NCBI GenBank assembly: GCA_037043235.1
Contig: JAWRVZ010000132.1
Coordinates: 299,501 to 363,500, forward strand
Source of the DNA: Rhodeus uyekii
Taxonomy: Eukaryota > Chordata > Actinopteri > Cypriniformes > Acheilognathidae
Direction: 5' to 3'
DNA length: 64,000 nucleotides
Shown here: positions 48,701 to 50,230 of the stretch, in pieces
Numbering within the stretch: position 1 is the first letter of the stretch
How the letters are laid out: the number at the start of each line of letters is the position of its first letter
Notes under the pieces: generated by a model
Databases searched by the model: none
Told to the model about the DNA's origin: nothing
Seen by the model: only the letters and a program-made list of their open reading frames with translations
Made by a program: the position numbers and the translations under genes

Positions 48701-50208
48701 CAAGGCACAATATCTGCACAACGGCATCTTGACAAATGAGAACTGTCAAGGTTTTGTTCTCCAAAGCCACGTGGTTGCTTTTGTTGCCATGGATGGGTGA
48801 CATGGGGTAGCGATGAGTGTGAGCTCATCACGCAGGATGGCAGACGGGGCTGATTGCCAGGAGGTGGCAGGGTGTGATTAAGTAAAGACGGCACAATCTC
48901 ATTTCCAGGGGGAAGGAGATGAAGAGGGCAGCGCTGAGATTTGGCTAGAACACGGAGAACGGAGGAGGATGCAACTACAGGCCATTTTAACATCATTTTG
49001 TCCTATAGCAATATCAGTTTATTAATCTATTTTATGTAACTGGTGGGTTGCTGTCCAAAATGGACCACAGGTCCTGTGTGATGGGGACATAGACAGCAGA
49101 GAAATATAATACTTTATAATTGACCATACAGAGTAGACAAAGATTTCAAAGACAAAATGCAGTCATTTAAAAAATCTGCTAGATTGTGAGTTTCGCACAA
49201 GAATTTTGAGGCATTGCCCAAAAGAAAGCAGATTTTTGTGTGATCAGTGCATCTTGCATTGCTACACTATTGATGGGGGGGGGGGGGGGGGGTTCACCAA
49301 AAACATTTCAAAATGTGACTGTACTTAAACTTTTAGCATAGCAAATGCTTTATACATTACTCAAATCAAAGGTTGCAAAGTGTTACCATTTATTTTGACC
49401 CCATAATCTTTAAAATAACTCGATCTTCTGATGAACCATCAGACTTCTCTCTGGTGACGTATGAAGGACTTCTCCAATCATTACGGCTATGTTCAGACTG
49501 TCAGTCCAAATTCGATTTTTGTGCATATGAAATACGATTTTTACAACATGTGGTTTGAAATCACATTCAAATCGCATTTCTGGAAACAAAGGAGTGGTAT
49601 TGGATACACAAACCGGATCGGAACCGTTGAGATACACAACGTGGATGTCAATCAGATACACACATAATCTGACAGTGTGAACGTAGTTTCTGCCCTGCAT
49701 TTCTTTCTTTGTCAATAACCTGTTATGCTTGAGTGTTTAATCACAACACATAAGAAAAGATCTGTCCCAAGATCTTACAGGCAGGAGAATCCACTTTCCA
49801 TATTTTTGGAGAACTGATCCATGTGGCCTGATTTTTAAAGACCAGAATAGAGACTTTTATCTTGGAGGAATATCCTAGCAAACATCTAGCACTGCCCTGA
49901 CGACCTCCATTCATCAAGACAAAAGGAAAATGCTCCAGAAACCCATGCTGTAATACAACTGCACAAGAATAAGAACAAAACATATGTTACTTCTCGTTTC
50001 TGAGTGCTGTACTCTCACTTTCTCCTTCCTCTTGTGCTTGTGTATTGTTTTTTCTTCAAGTTCCTCTTGTATAAACTCTAAGGTCCACAAAGAGTACATG
50101 AGGAGTGTTGTCTTACCCTAAAGTGCTGATAAATCCATTGGTGGACCCCTCCGCATACAGGGAGCAGATGTCCCCGATGTGGAGGAAACTGGACATTTTG
50201 TCCGACAT
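872..50208 (-). CDS. itpr1: itpr1, inositol 1,4,5-trisphosphate receptor type 1 (5' part, 37 coding exons)
   Basis: The product is the tetrameric IP3-gated calcium-release channel of the endoplasmic reticulum. The window encodes residues 1-1659 of about 2,750: suppressor domain (about 1-225), IP3-binding core (about 226-590, with RTTGR at 265-269, R514/K518/R521 and YRK at 577-579 as the expected phosphate contacts), and the cytosolic helical solenoid with the RRDS phosphorylation motif at 1591-1594. Residue patterns in exons 7, 12, 36 and 37 match type 1 rather than type 2 or 3. All 36 junctions are GT-AG and in frame. Teleosts often keep two copies (itpr1a/itpr1b); I cannot say which this is. 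The channel pore and C-terminus lie outside the window. No stop or frameshift interrupts the spliced frame, so the gene looks functional. Confidence 0.97.
1069..1216 (-). repeat. tRNA-derived SINE, copy 2
   Basis: Same head-body structure as the copy at 459-615. The anticodon arm is mutated (GTTGTAAACACC on the plus strand), so this is an old copy. It lies just inside intron 36, about 50 bases from the acceptor of exon 37. Confidence 0.85.
1440..1514 (+). repeat. SINE fragment (body only)
   Basis: Only the 3' body (GAACTGATTAGAACGTCAAT to CATAAAATGTAAATG) is present; the tRNA head is missing. Opposite in orientation to the copy 220 bases away. Confidence 0.8.
1515..2976. other. intron 36, remainder
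   Basis: AT-rich intron. A less AT-rich patch at 1640-1950 has open frames on the minus strand but no splice-bounded similarity to the receptor; otherwise nothing recognised. Confidence 0.5.
2977..3161 (-). CDS. itpr1: itpr1 coding exon 36 (codons 1549-1610; CaM-binding and PKA-site region)
   Basis: 185 bases, acceptor CTCTTTTAG, donor GTGAGG. It reads [20 protein letters not shown], then [20 protein letters not shown]. The stretch around W1582 corresponds to the mapped calmodulin-binding segment of mammalian ITPR1, and RRDS with Ser1594 to its first PKA/PKG site. Both motifs are kept. Confidence 0.97.
3400..3676. repeat. compound CA/TA microsatellite in intron 35
   Basis: Alternating TA runs (3457-3482 and neighbours) and CA runs (3549-3577, 3612-3635). 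The tyrosine/valine-rich open frames over it are artefacts of the repeat. Confidence 0.97.
3876..3996 (-). CDS. itpr1: itpr1 coding exon 35 (codons 1509-1548)
   Basis: 121 bases, acceptor TTCTCCTCCAG, donor GTAAGT. It reads [20 protein letters not shown] and ends [10 protein letters not shown] plus one base. Confidence 0.97.
4400..4748 (+). repeat. cyprinid interspersed repeat (family B), split by a SINE
   Basis: Family B has landmarks GTTTCCACAAAAATATT, GAAGGATCATGTGACACTGA, CACAGGAATAAATTACATTT and TTTTGATCAAATAAATGCAG. The first part is at 4400-4433 and the rest at 4560-4748; a SINE lies between them. I recognise the sequence as common in cyprinid genomes but cannot give its library name. 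Confidence 0.75.
4436..4559 (+). repeat. tRNA-derived SINE, copy 4, nested
   Basis: Retains anticodon loop (GCTTGCAACGCC), a perfect B box (GGTTCGATCCC) and the full body. The 5' third of the head is lost. Lies within a family-B repeat. Confidence 0.85.
4749..5689. other. intron 34, middle part
   Basis: Mostly AT-rich. Bases 5150-5510 are more balanced in composition and carry an unremarkable 68-codon open frame. No similarity recognised. Confidence 0.5.
5690..5960 (+). repeat. family-B interspersed repeat
   Basis: Contains GTTTCTTGAGCAGAAAATCA, TGATTTCTGAAGGATCGTAT and ATACTGAAGACTGGAGGAAT in the family order. Diverged. Confidence 0.75.
6465..6790. other. GC-richer island in intron 34, unexplained
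   Basis: This block is clearly richer in GC and CpG than the intron around it. On the minus strand an open frame of 64 codons follows ATG at 6721. I see no receptor similarity and no clear splice pair. It may be an old transposon piece, a regulatory element or an unrecognised exon. Confidence 0.35.
7005..7133 (-). CDS. itpr1: itpr1 coding exon 34 (codons 1466-1508)
   Basis: 129 bases, phase 0, acceptor TTTCCATCCAG, donor GTAATG. It reads [20 protein letters not shown] and ends [12 protein letters not shown]. Confidence 0.97.
7429..7554 (-). CDS. itpr1: itpr1 coding exon 33 (codons 1424-1465)
   Basis: 126 bases, phase 0, acceptor TTTTTTAG type, donor GTAATG. It reads [20 protein letters not shown] and ends LVDICR. 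The second intron from here inwards holds a 655-base inverted-repeat element. Confidence 0.97.
7555..8275. other. intron 32, part before the inverted-repeat element
   Basis: AT-rich; a 69-codon open frame at 7725-7934 resembles nothing. A GGGGCC-rich patch at 7660-7720 may be an eroded transposon end. Confidence 0.45.
8276..8932. mobile_element. inverted-repeat DNA element (MITE-like) in intron 32
   Basis: The ends are inverted: CTACCTTATTTTCCTGCATA on the left and GCGGGAAAATACGGTAG on the right. Behind each end is a short motif of the type GGTTATATAAGGGTGCGGG repeated two or three times. About 657 bases, flanked by TA-type context, no transposase frame. It holds a full CRE (TGACGTCA, 8747-8754). 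Confidence 0.75.
9241..9492 (-). CDS. itpr1: itpr1 coding exon 32 (codons 1340-1423)
   Basis: 252 bases, phase 0, acceptor TTTCTGCAG, donor GTTGGC. It reads [40 protein letters not shown] and ends DCIPE. The Leu-Pro pair at 1406-1407 corresponds to the dipeptide reported as an FKBP12 site in mammals. Confidence 0.97.
9579..9779 (-). CDS. itpr1: itpr1 coding exon 31 (codons 1273-1339)
   Basis: 201 bases, phase 0, acceptor TCTTCTGTAG, donor GTGGGT. It reads [20 protein letters not shown] and ends [10 protein letters not shown]. Helical solenoid. Confidence 0.97.
10040..10890 (+). pseudogene. decayed Tc1-like transposase in intron 30
   Basis: Plus-strand frames keep Tc1 transposase landmarks in order: an N-terminal start of the type [17 protein letters not shown] at about 10098, a WKKVIW-type patch near 10420, then [16 protein letters not shown] at about 10622-10670, NLKDLL, and [13 protein letters not shown] near 10755. 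The parts are in different frames, with large losses and stops. It is a dead Tc1/mariner copy lying antisense to itpr1. Edges are approximate and terminal repeats were not identified. Confidence 0.85.
11256..11381 (-). CDS. itpr1: itpr1 coding exon 30 (codons 1231-1272)
   Basis: 126 bases, phase 0 at both ends, acceptor ATTTTTTAG, donor GTGAGT. It reads [20 protein letters not shown] and ends [19 protein letters not shown]-type helical module. Confidence 0.97.
11382..12039. other. intron 29, part without recognised repeat
   Basis: Ordinary AT-rich intron, with several near-repeats of GATTCA-type words at 11750-11960 that may be a decayed repeat. Confidence 0.5.
12040..12212 (-). repeat. tRNA-derived SINE, copy 5, next to exon 29 donor
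   Basis: Near full length, head at 12212 and body ending with CATTTACATTTATGCATTTG. Same orientation as itpr1. Its head starts only 16-17 bases into the intron from the exon 29 splice donor. The anticodon arm contains a small duplication (GTTGCAGGCGTTGTAAAC). Confidence 0.87.
12230..12367 (-). CDS. itpr1: itpr1 coding exon 29 (codons 1185-1230)
   Basis: 138 bases, phase 0 at both ends, acceptor TTTCTCTCTAG, donor GTGCAG. It reads [20 protein letters not shown] and ends [15 protein letters not shown] begins 18 bases below the exon edge. Confidence 0.97.
12584..12649 (-). CDS. itpr1: itpr1 coding exon 28 (codons 1163-1184)
   Basis: 66 bases, phase 0 at both ends, acceptor TTTATGTAG, donor GTAAAG. 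It encodes a lysine- and aspartate-rich linker ending NYRDVKE, where mammals have NYRVVKE. Low conservation apart from the last residues. Its symmetric phase would allow skipping. Confidence 0.9.
12770..13062 (+). repeat. family-B interspersed repeat in intron 27
   Basis: Shows CATTAAATTGATCTAAAGTG, GATTTCCATTTCAAATAAAA and GTTTCCACAAATGTATTAAG in order, then a decayed 3' part. Confidence 0.7.
13210..13383 (-). CDS. itpr1: itpr1 coding exon 27 (codons 1105-1162)
   Basis: 174 bases, acceptor TCTCTGTAG, donor GTGGTA, phase 0. It reads [32 protein letters not shown], and ends SDHKKK. The last third is a divergent charged linker. Confidence 0.96.
13523..13688 (-). CDS. itpr1: itpr1 coding exon 26 (codons 1049-1104)
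   Basis: 166 bases, acceptor TCTGAACTCAG, donor GTATTT, ending in phase 0. It reads [20 protein letters not shown] and ends [15 protein letters not shown] highly conserved solenoid segment. Confidence 0.97.
13770..13821 (-). CDS. itpr1: itpr1 coding exon 25 (codons 1032-1048)
   Basis: Only 52 bases, acceptor TTTCGCAG, donor GTAAGG. It encodes [17 protein letters not shown] with split codons at both ends, matching the family closely. The flanking introns are 76 and 81 bases, among the shortest here. Confidence 0.95.
13898..14030 (-). CDS. itpr1: itpr1 coding exon 24 (codons 988-1031)
   Basis: 133 bases, acceptor TTTTGTTCAG, donor GTATAC. It reads [20 protein letters not shown], then a low-conservation linker [19 protein letters not shown] that differs from human. 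Helical region followed by a flexible linker. Confidence 0.95.
14423..15199. mobile_element. pogo/Tigger-like non-autonomous element in intron 23
   Basis: Inverted ends CAGTAATGCTTTGAGGTATG and (reverse complement of the right end) CAGTAATACCTTGAGATACA, each flanked by TA, with subterminal GAGATACGAG motifs at both ends. 777 bases. No transposase frame found. Placed in the pogo group from end sequence and TA target; not verified. Confidence 0.8.
15230..15420 (-). CDS. itpr1: itpr1 coding exon 23 (codons 924-987)
   Basis: 191 bases, acceptor TTTCTTTCAG, donor GTAATT, ending in phase 0. It reads [20 protein letters not shown], a proline-rich variable linker ([11 protein letters not shown]), then [13 protein letters not shown]. 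Regulatory solenoid. Confidence 0.97.
15590..15743 (-). CDS. itpr1: itpr1 coding exon 22 (codons 873-923)
   Basis: 154 bases, acceptor GCTTTCTAAG, donor GTAAAT. It reads [20 protein letters not shown] and ends KMEKGDESK. In mammals the optional nine-residue SIII segment is spliced in right after this point; here exon 23 follows across a 169-base intron. Confidence 0.96.
15829..15970 (-). CDS. itpr1: itpr1 coding exon 21 (codons 825-872)
   Basis: 142 bases, acceptor TTTTTTCTAG, donor GTAATC, ending in phase 0. It reads [20 protein letters not shown] and ends [11 protein letters not shown]. Helical solenoid. Confidence 0.96.
16082..16333 (-). CDS. itpr1: itpr1 coding exon 20 (codons 741-824)
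   Basis: 252 bases, acceptor CTCCTCAG, donor GTATGC. It reads [20 protein letters not shown] and continues [20 protein letters not shown]. One of the most conserved parts of the solenoid. Reading through the donor gives a false extension, so the exon stops at ATC GAT GA. Confidence 0.97.
16434..16619 (-). CDS. itpr1: itpr1 coding exon 19 (codons 679-740)
   Basis: 186 bases, acceptor TTCGCCTCAG, donor GTCAGC. It reads [17 protein letters not shown], then [20 protein letters not shown]. The acidic linker after SRFE is four residues shorter than the human one as I recall it, a usual place for length change. It ends in a split arginine codon. Confidence 0.96.
16620..17004. other. intron 18, part near exon 19
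   Basis: AT-rich sequence with a short CA run at 16962-16978. Nothing else recognised. Confidence 0.5.
17005..17345 (+). repeat. family-B interspersed repeat in intron 18
   Basis: A good copy: TTCAGCAATGACGCATTAAA, AGGGTCATGTGACACTGAAG, ACTGGAGTAATGATGCTGAA and TGATCAAATAAATGTAGCCT. Confidence 0.8.
17568..17687 (-). CDS. itpr1: itpr1 coding exon 18 (codons 639-678)
   Basis: 120 bases, acceptor TTGTGTTTAG, donor GTGAGA. It reads [20 protein letters not shown] and ends NADILIET with a split lysine codon. Helical solenoid. Confidence 0.97.
17840..18012 (-). CDS. itpr1: itpr1 coding exon 17 (codons 582-638)
   Basis: 173 bases, acceptor CTGTCTAG, donor GTGGGG. It reads EYIAKQF, then [20 protein letters not shown] and [15 protein letters not shown]. 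Helical armadillo-like region (RYDR/ITPR module) behind the binding core. It ends two bases into an arginine codon. Confidence 0.97.
18013..19715. other. intron 16, main part
   Basis: AT-rich intron. A 27-base SINE remnant (TTTGCTTTGGATAAAAGCGT) is at about 18178-18203. No exon-like segment seen. Confidence 0.5.
19716..19928. repeat. GATAGA hexamer microsatellite with flanking CTAT and GA runs
   Basis: A CTAT run (about 19730-19752), then about 23 tandem GATAGA units (19753-19893), then a GA run to 19928. Read with itpr1 it is a long pyrimidine-rich TCTATC/TC tract starting about 40 bases after the exon 16 donor. Confidence 0.98.
19970..20128 (-). CDS. itpr1: itpr1 coding exon 16 (codons 529-581; YRK contact)
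   Basis: 159 bases, acceptor CCATCAATAG, donor GTGAGT, phase 0. It reads [20 protein letters not shown] and ends [14 protein letters not shown]577, R578 and K579 are the last conserved IP3-contact residues. A pyrimidine-rich (in sense) microsatellite starts about 40 bases after the donor. Confidence 0.97.
20346..20462 (-). repeat. tRNA-derived SINE, copy 6, internally deleted
   Basis: The head is intact (TGTAGCTCAAACGGTAGAG and GGTTCGATTCC on the minus strand) but about 50 bases of the body between head and the 3' tail are missing. It lies 52 bases after the exon 15 donor, in sense with itpr1. Confidence 0.87.
20515..20656 (-). CDS. itpr1: itpr1 coding exon 15 (codons 481-528; IP3-contact helix)
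   Basis: 142 bases, acceptor TTTCCATAG, donor GTAGGA, ending in phase 0. It reads [20 protein letters not shown] and ends [19 protein letters not shown]514, K518 and R521 correspond to the mammalian phosphate contacts R504, K508 and R511, an offset of ten that equals the length of exon 11. Confidence 0.97.
20881..21041 (-). CDS. itpr1: itpr1 coding exon 14 (codons 428-480)
   Basis: 161 bases, acceptor CCCTCTCAG, donor GTACAA. It reads [18 protein letters not shown] and continues through [18 protein letters not shown] to NER. Passage from beta domain to the helical half of the IP3-binding core. Confidence 0.97.
21042..22069. other. intron 13, extremely AT-rich
   Basis: From about 21440 the sequence is a low-complexity mix of TAAT, ATTA and TAATAA words. 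No gene or defined repeat. Confidence 0.7.
22070..22169 (-). CDS. itpr1: itpr1 coding exon 13 (codons 394-427)
   Basis: 100 bases, acceptor TTCATCCTCAG, donor GTGCGT. It reads [20 protein letters not shown] and ends KPVMLR in phase 0. IP3-binding beta domain. The flanking introns are AT-rich; the exon stands out by composition. Confidence 0.96.
22170..23274. other. intron 12, first part
   Basis: Low-complexity ATAAT at 22330-22450, a CA patch at 22923-22945, and an open frame at 22763-23158 rich in H/T that I take as incidental. No recognised gene. Confidence 0.5.
23275..23660 (+). repeat. family-B interspersed repeat in intron 12
   Basis: The most complete copy here: TTTTTTCAGCAAGGTTGCAT, GTTTCTTGAGCAGCAAATCA, GAAGGATCACGTGACACTGA, TCACAGGAATAAATTATATT. 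Confidence 0.85.
23968..24560. mobile_element. possible hAT-type element remnants
   Basis: The left part (GGGCAGCCCCTAAACAACAG, then TTAGTCGTTTAGTCGC) and the right edge (ATATTTTTGCCATAATGCCC ATCCCTA) both resemble ends of hAT repeats common in fish. They may belong to two elements; no matching terminal pair was found. Confidence 0.4.
24685..24717. repeat. GT microsatellite
   Basis: Perfect GT run in intron 12. Confidence 0.97.
25143..25240. repeat. short inverted repeat (hairpin) in intron 12
   Basis: Left ATTTTAGTATTTT ... TTTTGTTGATTTA pairs with right TAAATCAACAAAATACTAAAAT, with an interrupted left arm. AT-rich. Confidence 0.6.
25262..26000. repeat. cluster of TA, CA/CG and CA microsatellites in intron 12
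   Basis: TA run at about 25275-25305, CA/CG mixed run at 25497-25565, TA run at 25721-25759 and a CA run at 25978-26000. Between them is ordinary intron sequence. Confidence 0.93.
26546..26597. repeat. A-run joined to TA microsatellite
   Basis: About 21 A then about 15 TA units. No LINE or SINE tail recognised next to it. Confidence 0.95.
26885..27193. mobile_element. hairpin MITE in intron 12, close to exon 12
   Basis: A long palindrome: GATGAAAATTCTGTCATCAC on the left against GATGACAGAATTTTCAGC on the right, and ACAAAAGAAGATATTTTGAA against TTAAAATATCTTCTTTTGTG. The right end keeps the TTGGGTGAACTATCCCTTTA terminus; the left terminus is eroded. This terminus marks a MITE group seen several times in the window. 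Confidence 0.85.
27283..27437 (-). CDS. itpr1: itpr1 coding exon 12 (codons 343-393)
   Basis: 155 bases, acceptor CTCTCCACTAG, donor GTACAC. It opens [19 protein letters not shown], a fish version of the variable segment after SI, then runs into the conserved [20 protein letters not shown], a type 1 signature. It ends two bases into an arginine codon. IP3-binding core. Confidence 0.95.
27438..28939. other. intron 11 with TA microsatellite
   Basis: A TA run lies at 27663-27701; T- and A-rich low-complexity DNA at 28130-28260. The rest is ordinary AT-rich intron. No further exon of the receptor found. Confidence 0.6.
28940..28969 (-). CDS. itpr1: itpr1 coding exon 11, 30-base microexon (codons 333-342)
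   Basis: 30 bases in phase 0 encode [10 protein letters not shown]. The acceptor is strong: a T-rich tract of over 20 bases then CTGCTTCAG. The donor GTACTA is weak, which fits optional inclusion. I know of no counterpart in mammalian ITPR1, where the SI segment is followed directly by the VDPDQD-type sequence equivalent to exon 12 here. Including it shifts all later IP3-contact residues by exactly ten. It could instead be a chance open stretch between AG and GT; transcript evidence is needed. Confidence 0.72.
29087..29131 (-). CDS. itpr1: itpr1 coding exon 10, SI cassette exon (codons 318-332)
   Basis: 45 bases in phase 0 encode [15 protein letters not shown], at the position and length (15 residues, 318-332) of the SI alternative splice segment of mammalian ITPR1. 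Acceptor TGTTCGCAG and donor GTAAGT are good. As a symmetric exon it can be skipped without frame change. It is acidic and serine-rich, and sits in a loop of the IP3-binding beta domain. Confidence 0.9.
29132..30113. other. intron 9
   Basis: AT-rich intron upstream of the SI exon; no repeat or additional cassette recognised. Confidence 0.55.
30114..30209 (-). CDS. itpr1: itpr1 coding exon 9 (codons 286-317)
   Basis: 96 bases, acceptor TTTCAG, donor GTGAGT, phase 0. It reads [20 protein letters not shown] and ends YLAAE. MIR-type beta-trefoil repeat of the IP3-binding core. The alternative SI cassette follows. Confidence 0.97.
30210..30793. other. intron 8
   Basis: A stretch at 30401-30500 has the CCCGCTAACC .. 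GGCGGGTTGAA pattern of a dispersed fish DNA element, but no ends could be matched. Otherwise unremarkable. Confidence 0.45.
30794..30940 (-). CDS. itpr1: itpr1 coding exon 8 (codons 237-285; IP3-contact RTTGR)
   Basis: 147 bases, acceptor GGTTGCTAAG, donor GTGAGT, phase 0. It reads [20 protein letters not shown] and contains RTTGR at residues 265-269, the beta-domain cluster that holds the IP3 phosphates in this family. Numbering to this point equals the mammalian protein as I recall it, with no net insertion or deletion. Confidence 0.97.
31047..31130 (-). CDS. itpr1: itpr1 coding exon 7 (codons 209-236)
   Basis: 84 bases, acceptor CTTCTCAG, donor GTAAGT, phase 0. It reads [20 protein letters not shown] and ends ILKG. 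This is the link from the suppressor domain to the IP3-binding core. The FMKWSDNK stretch is typical of type 1. Confidence 0.96.
31131..31476. other. intron 6
   Basis: Ordinary intron sequence; nothing recognised. Confidence 0.55.
31477..31575 (-). CDS. itpr1: itpr1 coding exon 6 (codons 176-208)
   Basis: 99 bases, acceptor TCTCTTTTAG, donor GTTTGT, phase 0. It reads [20 protein letters not shown] and ends NPGCNE. End of the suppressor domain. Confidence 0.96.
31711..31851 (+). pseudogene. LINE reverse-transcriptase fragment in intron 5
   Basis: One plus-strand frame reads [20 protein letters not shown] and then [11 protein letters not shown] before a stop. [10 protein letters not shown] and the catalytic YADD are the central RT motifs of non-LTR retrotransposons of the L2/CR1/Rex type in fish. 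Only about 47 codons remain, antisense to itpr1. Confidence 0.87.
32090..32450. other. GC-richer island with CCAAT and CRE motifs in intron 5
   Basis: Stands out from AT-rich surroundings. Contains CCAATCA at 32247-32253 and a palindromic CRE TGACGTCA at 32269-32276. Could be the promoter remnant of a transposon or an internal regulatory element. Confidence 0.35.
32709..32836 (+). repeat. tRNA-derived SINE, copy 7, 5' truncated
   Basis: Keeps the B box (GGTTCGAATCC), and the whole body. A small duplication of AACTTGCAT-type sequence interrupts the tail (AAAAGCAACTTGCATCTGCC). Confidence 0.85.
33038..33302. mobile_element. short pogo/Tigger-like MITE in intron 5
   Basis: Ends CAGTGAGCCCTCGCTACTTC and (reverse complement) CATTGAGCCCTCGTTTATTG, flanked by TA on both sides. 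Contains repeated TTCGCGGATT motifs. 265 bases, no coding capacity. Confidence 0.85.
33303..34114. other. intron 5, part between two repeats
   Basis: A more balanced block at 33715-33900 (CACCGGCG ... GGCAGCGGATG) shows nothing I recognise; the rest is AT-rich. Confidence 0.45.
34115..34325 (+). repeat. family-B interspersed repeat in intron 5
   Basis: GGTTTCCACAAAAGTAGTTT, TTGATTTCTGAAGGAGCATG and TTGTAATAATACTTCACAAT in family order; shortened internally. Confidence 0.75.
34517..34675 (-). CDS. itpr1: itpr1 coding exon 5 (codons 123-175)
   Basis: 159 bases, phase 0 at both ends; acceptor CATTTCACAG, donor GTGAGT. It reads [20 protein letters not shown] and ends SIGDS. Suppressor beta-trefoil. 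A serine stands in LDSAGNEG where mammals have glutamate, an ordinary substitution. Confidence 0.97.
34950..35036 (-). CDS. itpr1: itpr1 coding exon 4 (codons 94-122)
   Basis: 87 bases, acceptor CTGTTTTCAG and donor GTAGGT, phase 0 at both ends. It reads [19 protein letters not shown] and ends GNVIQ. Suppressor domain, including the charged helical arm between beta strands. Confidence 0.97.
35298..35413 (-). CDS. itpr1: itpr1 coding exon 3 (codons 55-93)
   Basis: 116 bases, acceptor TTTCCAG and donor GTGAGT. It reads [19 protein letters not shown] and ends LLNKLH in phase 0. Suppressor domain of the N-terminal ITPR module. Confidence 0.97.
35414..38042. other. intron 2, proximal 2.6 kb
   Basis: AT-rich, except for a purine-rich, GC-richer block at 36880-37230 (GGGAGGGAAG, GGATGGAGGGGGG, GGTAAAAATAGC). 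No exon or recognised repeat. Confidence 0.5.
38043..38278. mobile_element. hairpin MITE with GGATAGTTCACCC terminus (intron 2)
   Basis: Left end AAAAGGATAGTTCACCCAAA; internal arms pair (CAACATATTCTGAAGAATG with CTTCAGAATATCTTGTTTC). The right terminus is eroded. Confidence 0.8.
38279..39943. other. intron 2 between two mobile elements
   Basis: AT-rich intron; no feature recognised. Confidence 0.5.
39944..41157. mobile_element. 1.2-kb pogo-like element with unassigned internal sequence
   Basis: Ends CAGTGGAACCCGGTTATGTC and (reverse complement) CAGTGGAACCCACTTATCTC, flanked by TA, with subterminal GTCGACATAA/ACCGA motifs on both sides. The inside is less AT-rich and has a 75-codon minus-strand frame (40894-40667), acidic, with no transposase motif I can name. 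It may be an internally deleted autonomous copy or may have captured other DNA. Confidence 0.82.
41158..42641. other. intron 2 segment
   Basis: AT-rich. A 98-codon open frame at 41862-42158 has no recognisable similarity; taken as chance. Confidence 0.5.
42642..43240. mobile_element. long hairpin MITE with pogo-unrelated ends (intron 2)
   Basis: Ends CCTTTAAAAGGTACAGTGGG and GATGAACAAACCCTTTAAGG. Arms pair over about 200 bases: CTTCCATTGACAACTACGCA against TGCGCAGCTGTCATTGGAGG, and GATGTCGTTTCAAACCC regions. Same MITE group as 38043 and 54201 by its TTACTCA .. TCATTAAT words. Confidence 0.75.
43317..43337 (+). repeat. poly-G tract (potential G-quadruplex)
   Basis: Two G runs of 6 and 14 separated by TT. 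Lies antisense to itpr1. Confidence 0.9.
43338..44492. other. intron 2 segment
   Basis: Ordinary intron sequence with no recognised element. Confidence 0.5.
44501..44989. mobile_element. hAT non-autonomous element with perfect 8-bp target duplication
   Basis: Ends CAGTGGTTCTCAAAT and TTGAGAAGCACTG are inverted copies. The eight flanking bases GTGTAACC are identical on both sides (44493-44500 and 44990-44997), diagnostic of hAT insertion. 489 bases. Contains GTTGCCATGGAAAC at 44881-44894, resembling an RFX X-box. Confidence 0.93.
44998..46346. other. intron 2, distal part next to exon 2
   Basis: Contains an 84-codon plus-strand open frame (45820-46074) with plausible amino-acid composition but no similarity I can name, and a GC-balanced stretch at 45170-45480. 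No other element. Confidence 0.45.
46347..46417 (-). CDS. itpr1: itpr1 coding exon 2 (codons 31-54)
   Basis: 71 bases between acceptor TCTCTGCAG and donor GTAAGG. It reads [14 protein letters not shown] then NPPKKFR and ends one base into the next aspartate codon. Part of the suppressor domain. It lies alone between introns of 3.7 and 10.9 kb. Confidence 0.96.
46418..48005. other. intron 1, exon-2 side
   Basis: AT-rich intron with a CATATA patch at 46748-46785. No feature recognised. Confidence 0.5.
48014..48294. mobile_element. short hAT MITE with near-perfect target duplication (intron 1)
   Basis: Ends CAGTGTTTTTCAACCACTG and GGTTGAAAAACACTG are inverted. Flanks CAATAGCG (48006-48013) and CAATAGTG (48295-48302) differ by one base. 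281 bases, no coding capacity. Confidence 0.9.
48420..48990. promoter_or_regulatory. GC-richer island in intron 1 with a MEF2-type site, candidate enhancer
   Basis: Unlike the AT-rich intron, this block is balanced and looks non-repetitive. It contains CTAAAAATAG (within GGCTAAAAATAGCC, about 48639-48652), a match to the MEF2 consensus. This is inference from composition and one motif; conservation was not tested. Confidence 0.35.
48991..50116. other. intron 1, exon-1 side
   Basis: Contains a G run at 49276-49292. The rest is ordinary intron; open frames at 49373-49715 and 49741-50099 are taken as chance. Confidence 0.5.
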
Positions 50209-50230
50209 TTTGCTCCACTTTGCTGTGCGC
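50117..50230 (-). CDS. itpr1: itpr1 coding exon 1 (start codon; codons 1-30)
   Basis: The exon starts after acceptor TTGTCCGCAG, has 22 bases of leader, then the ATG at 50208-50206 with A at -3 (CAAAATG). The protein begins [15 protein letters not shown], the invariant ITPR1 N-terminus, so the start is secure. It ends TTA GG before donor GTAAGA; the split glycine codon is completed by exon 2. It encodes the first strands of the suppressor beta-trefoil. Confidence 0.96.
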
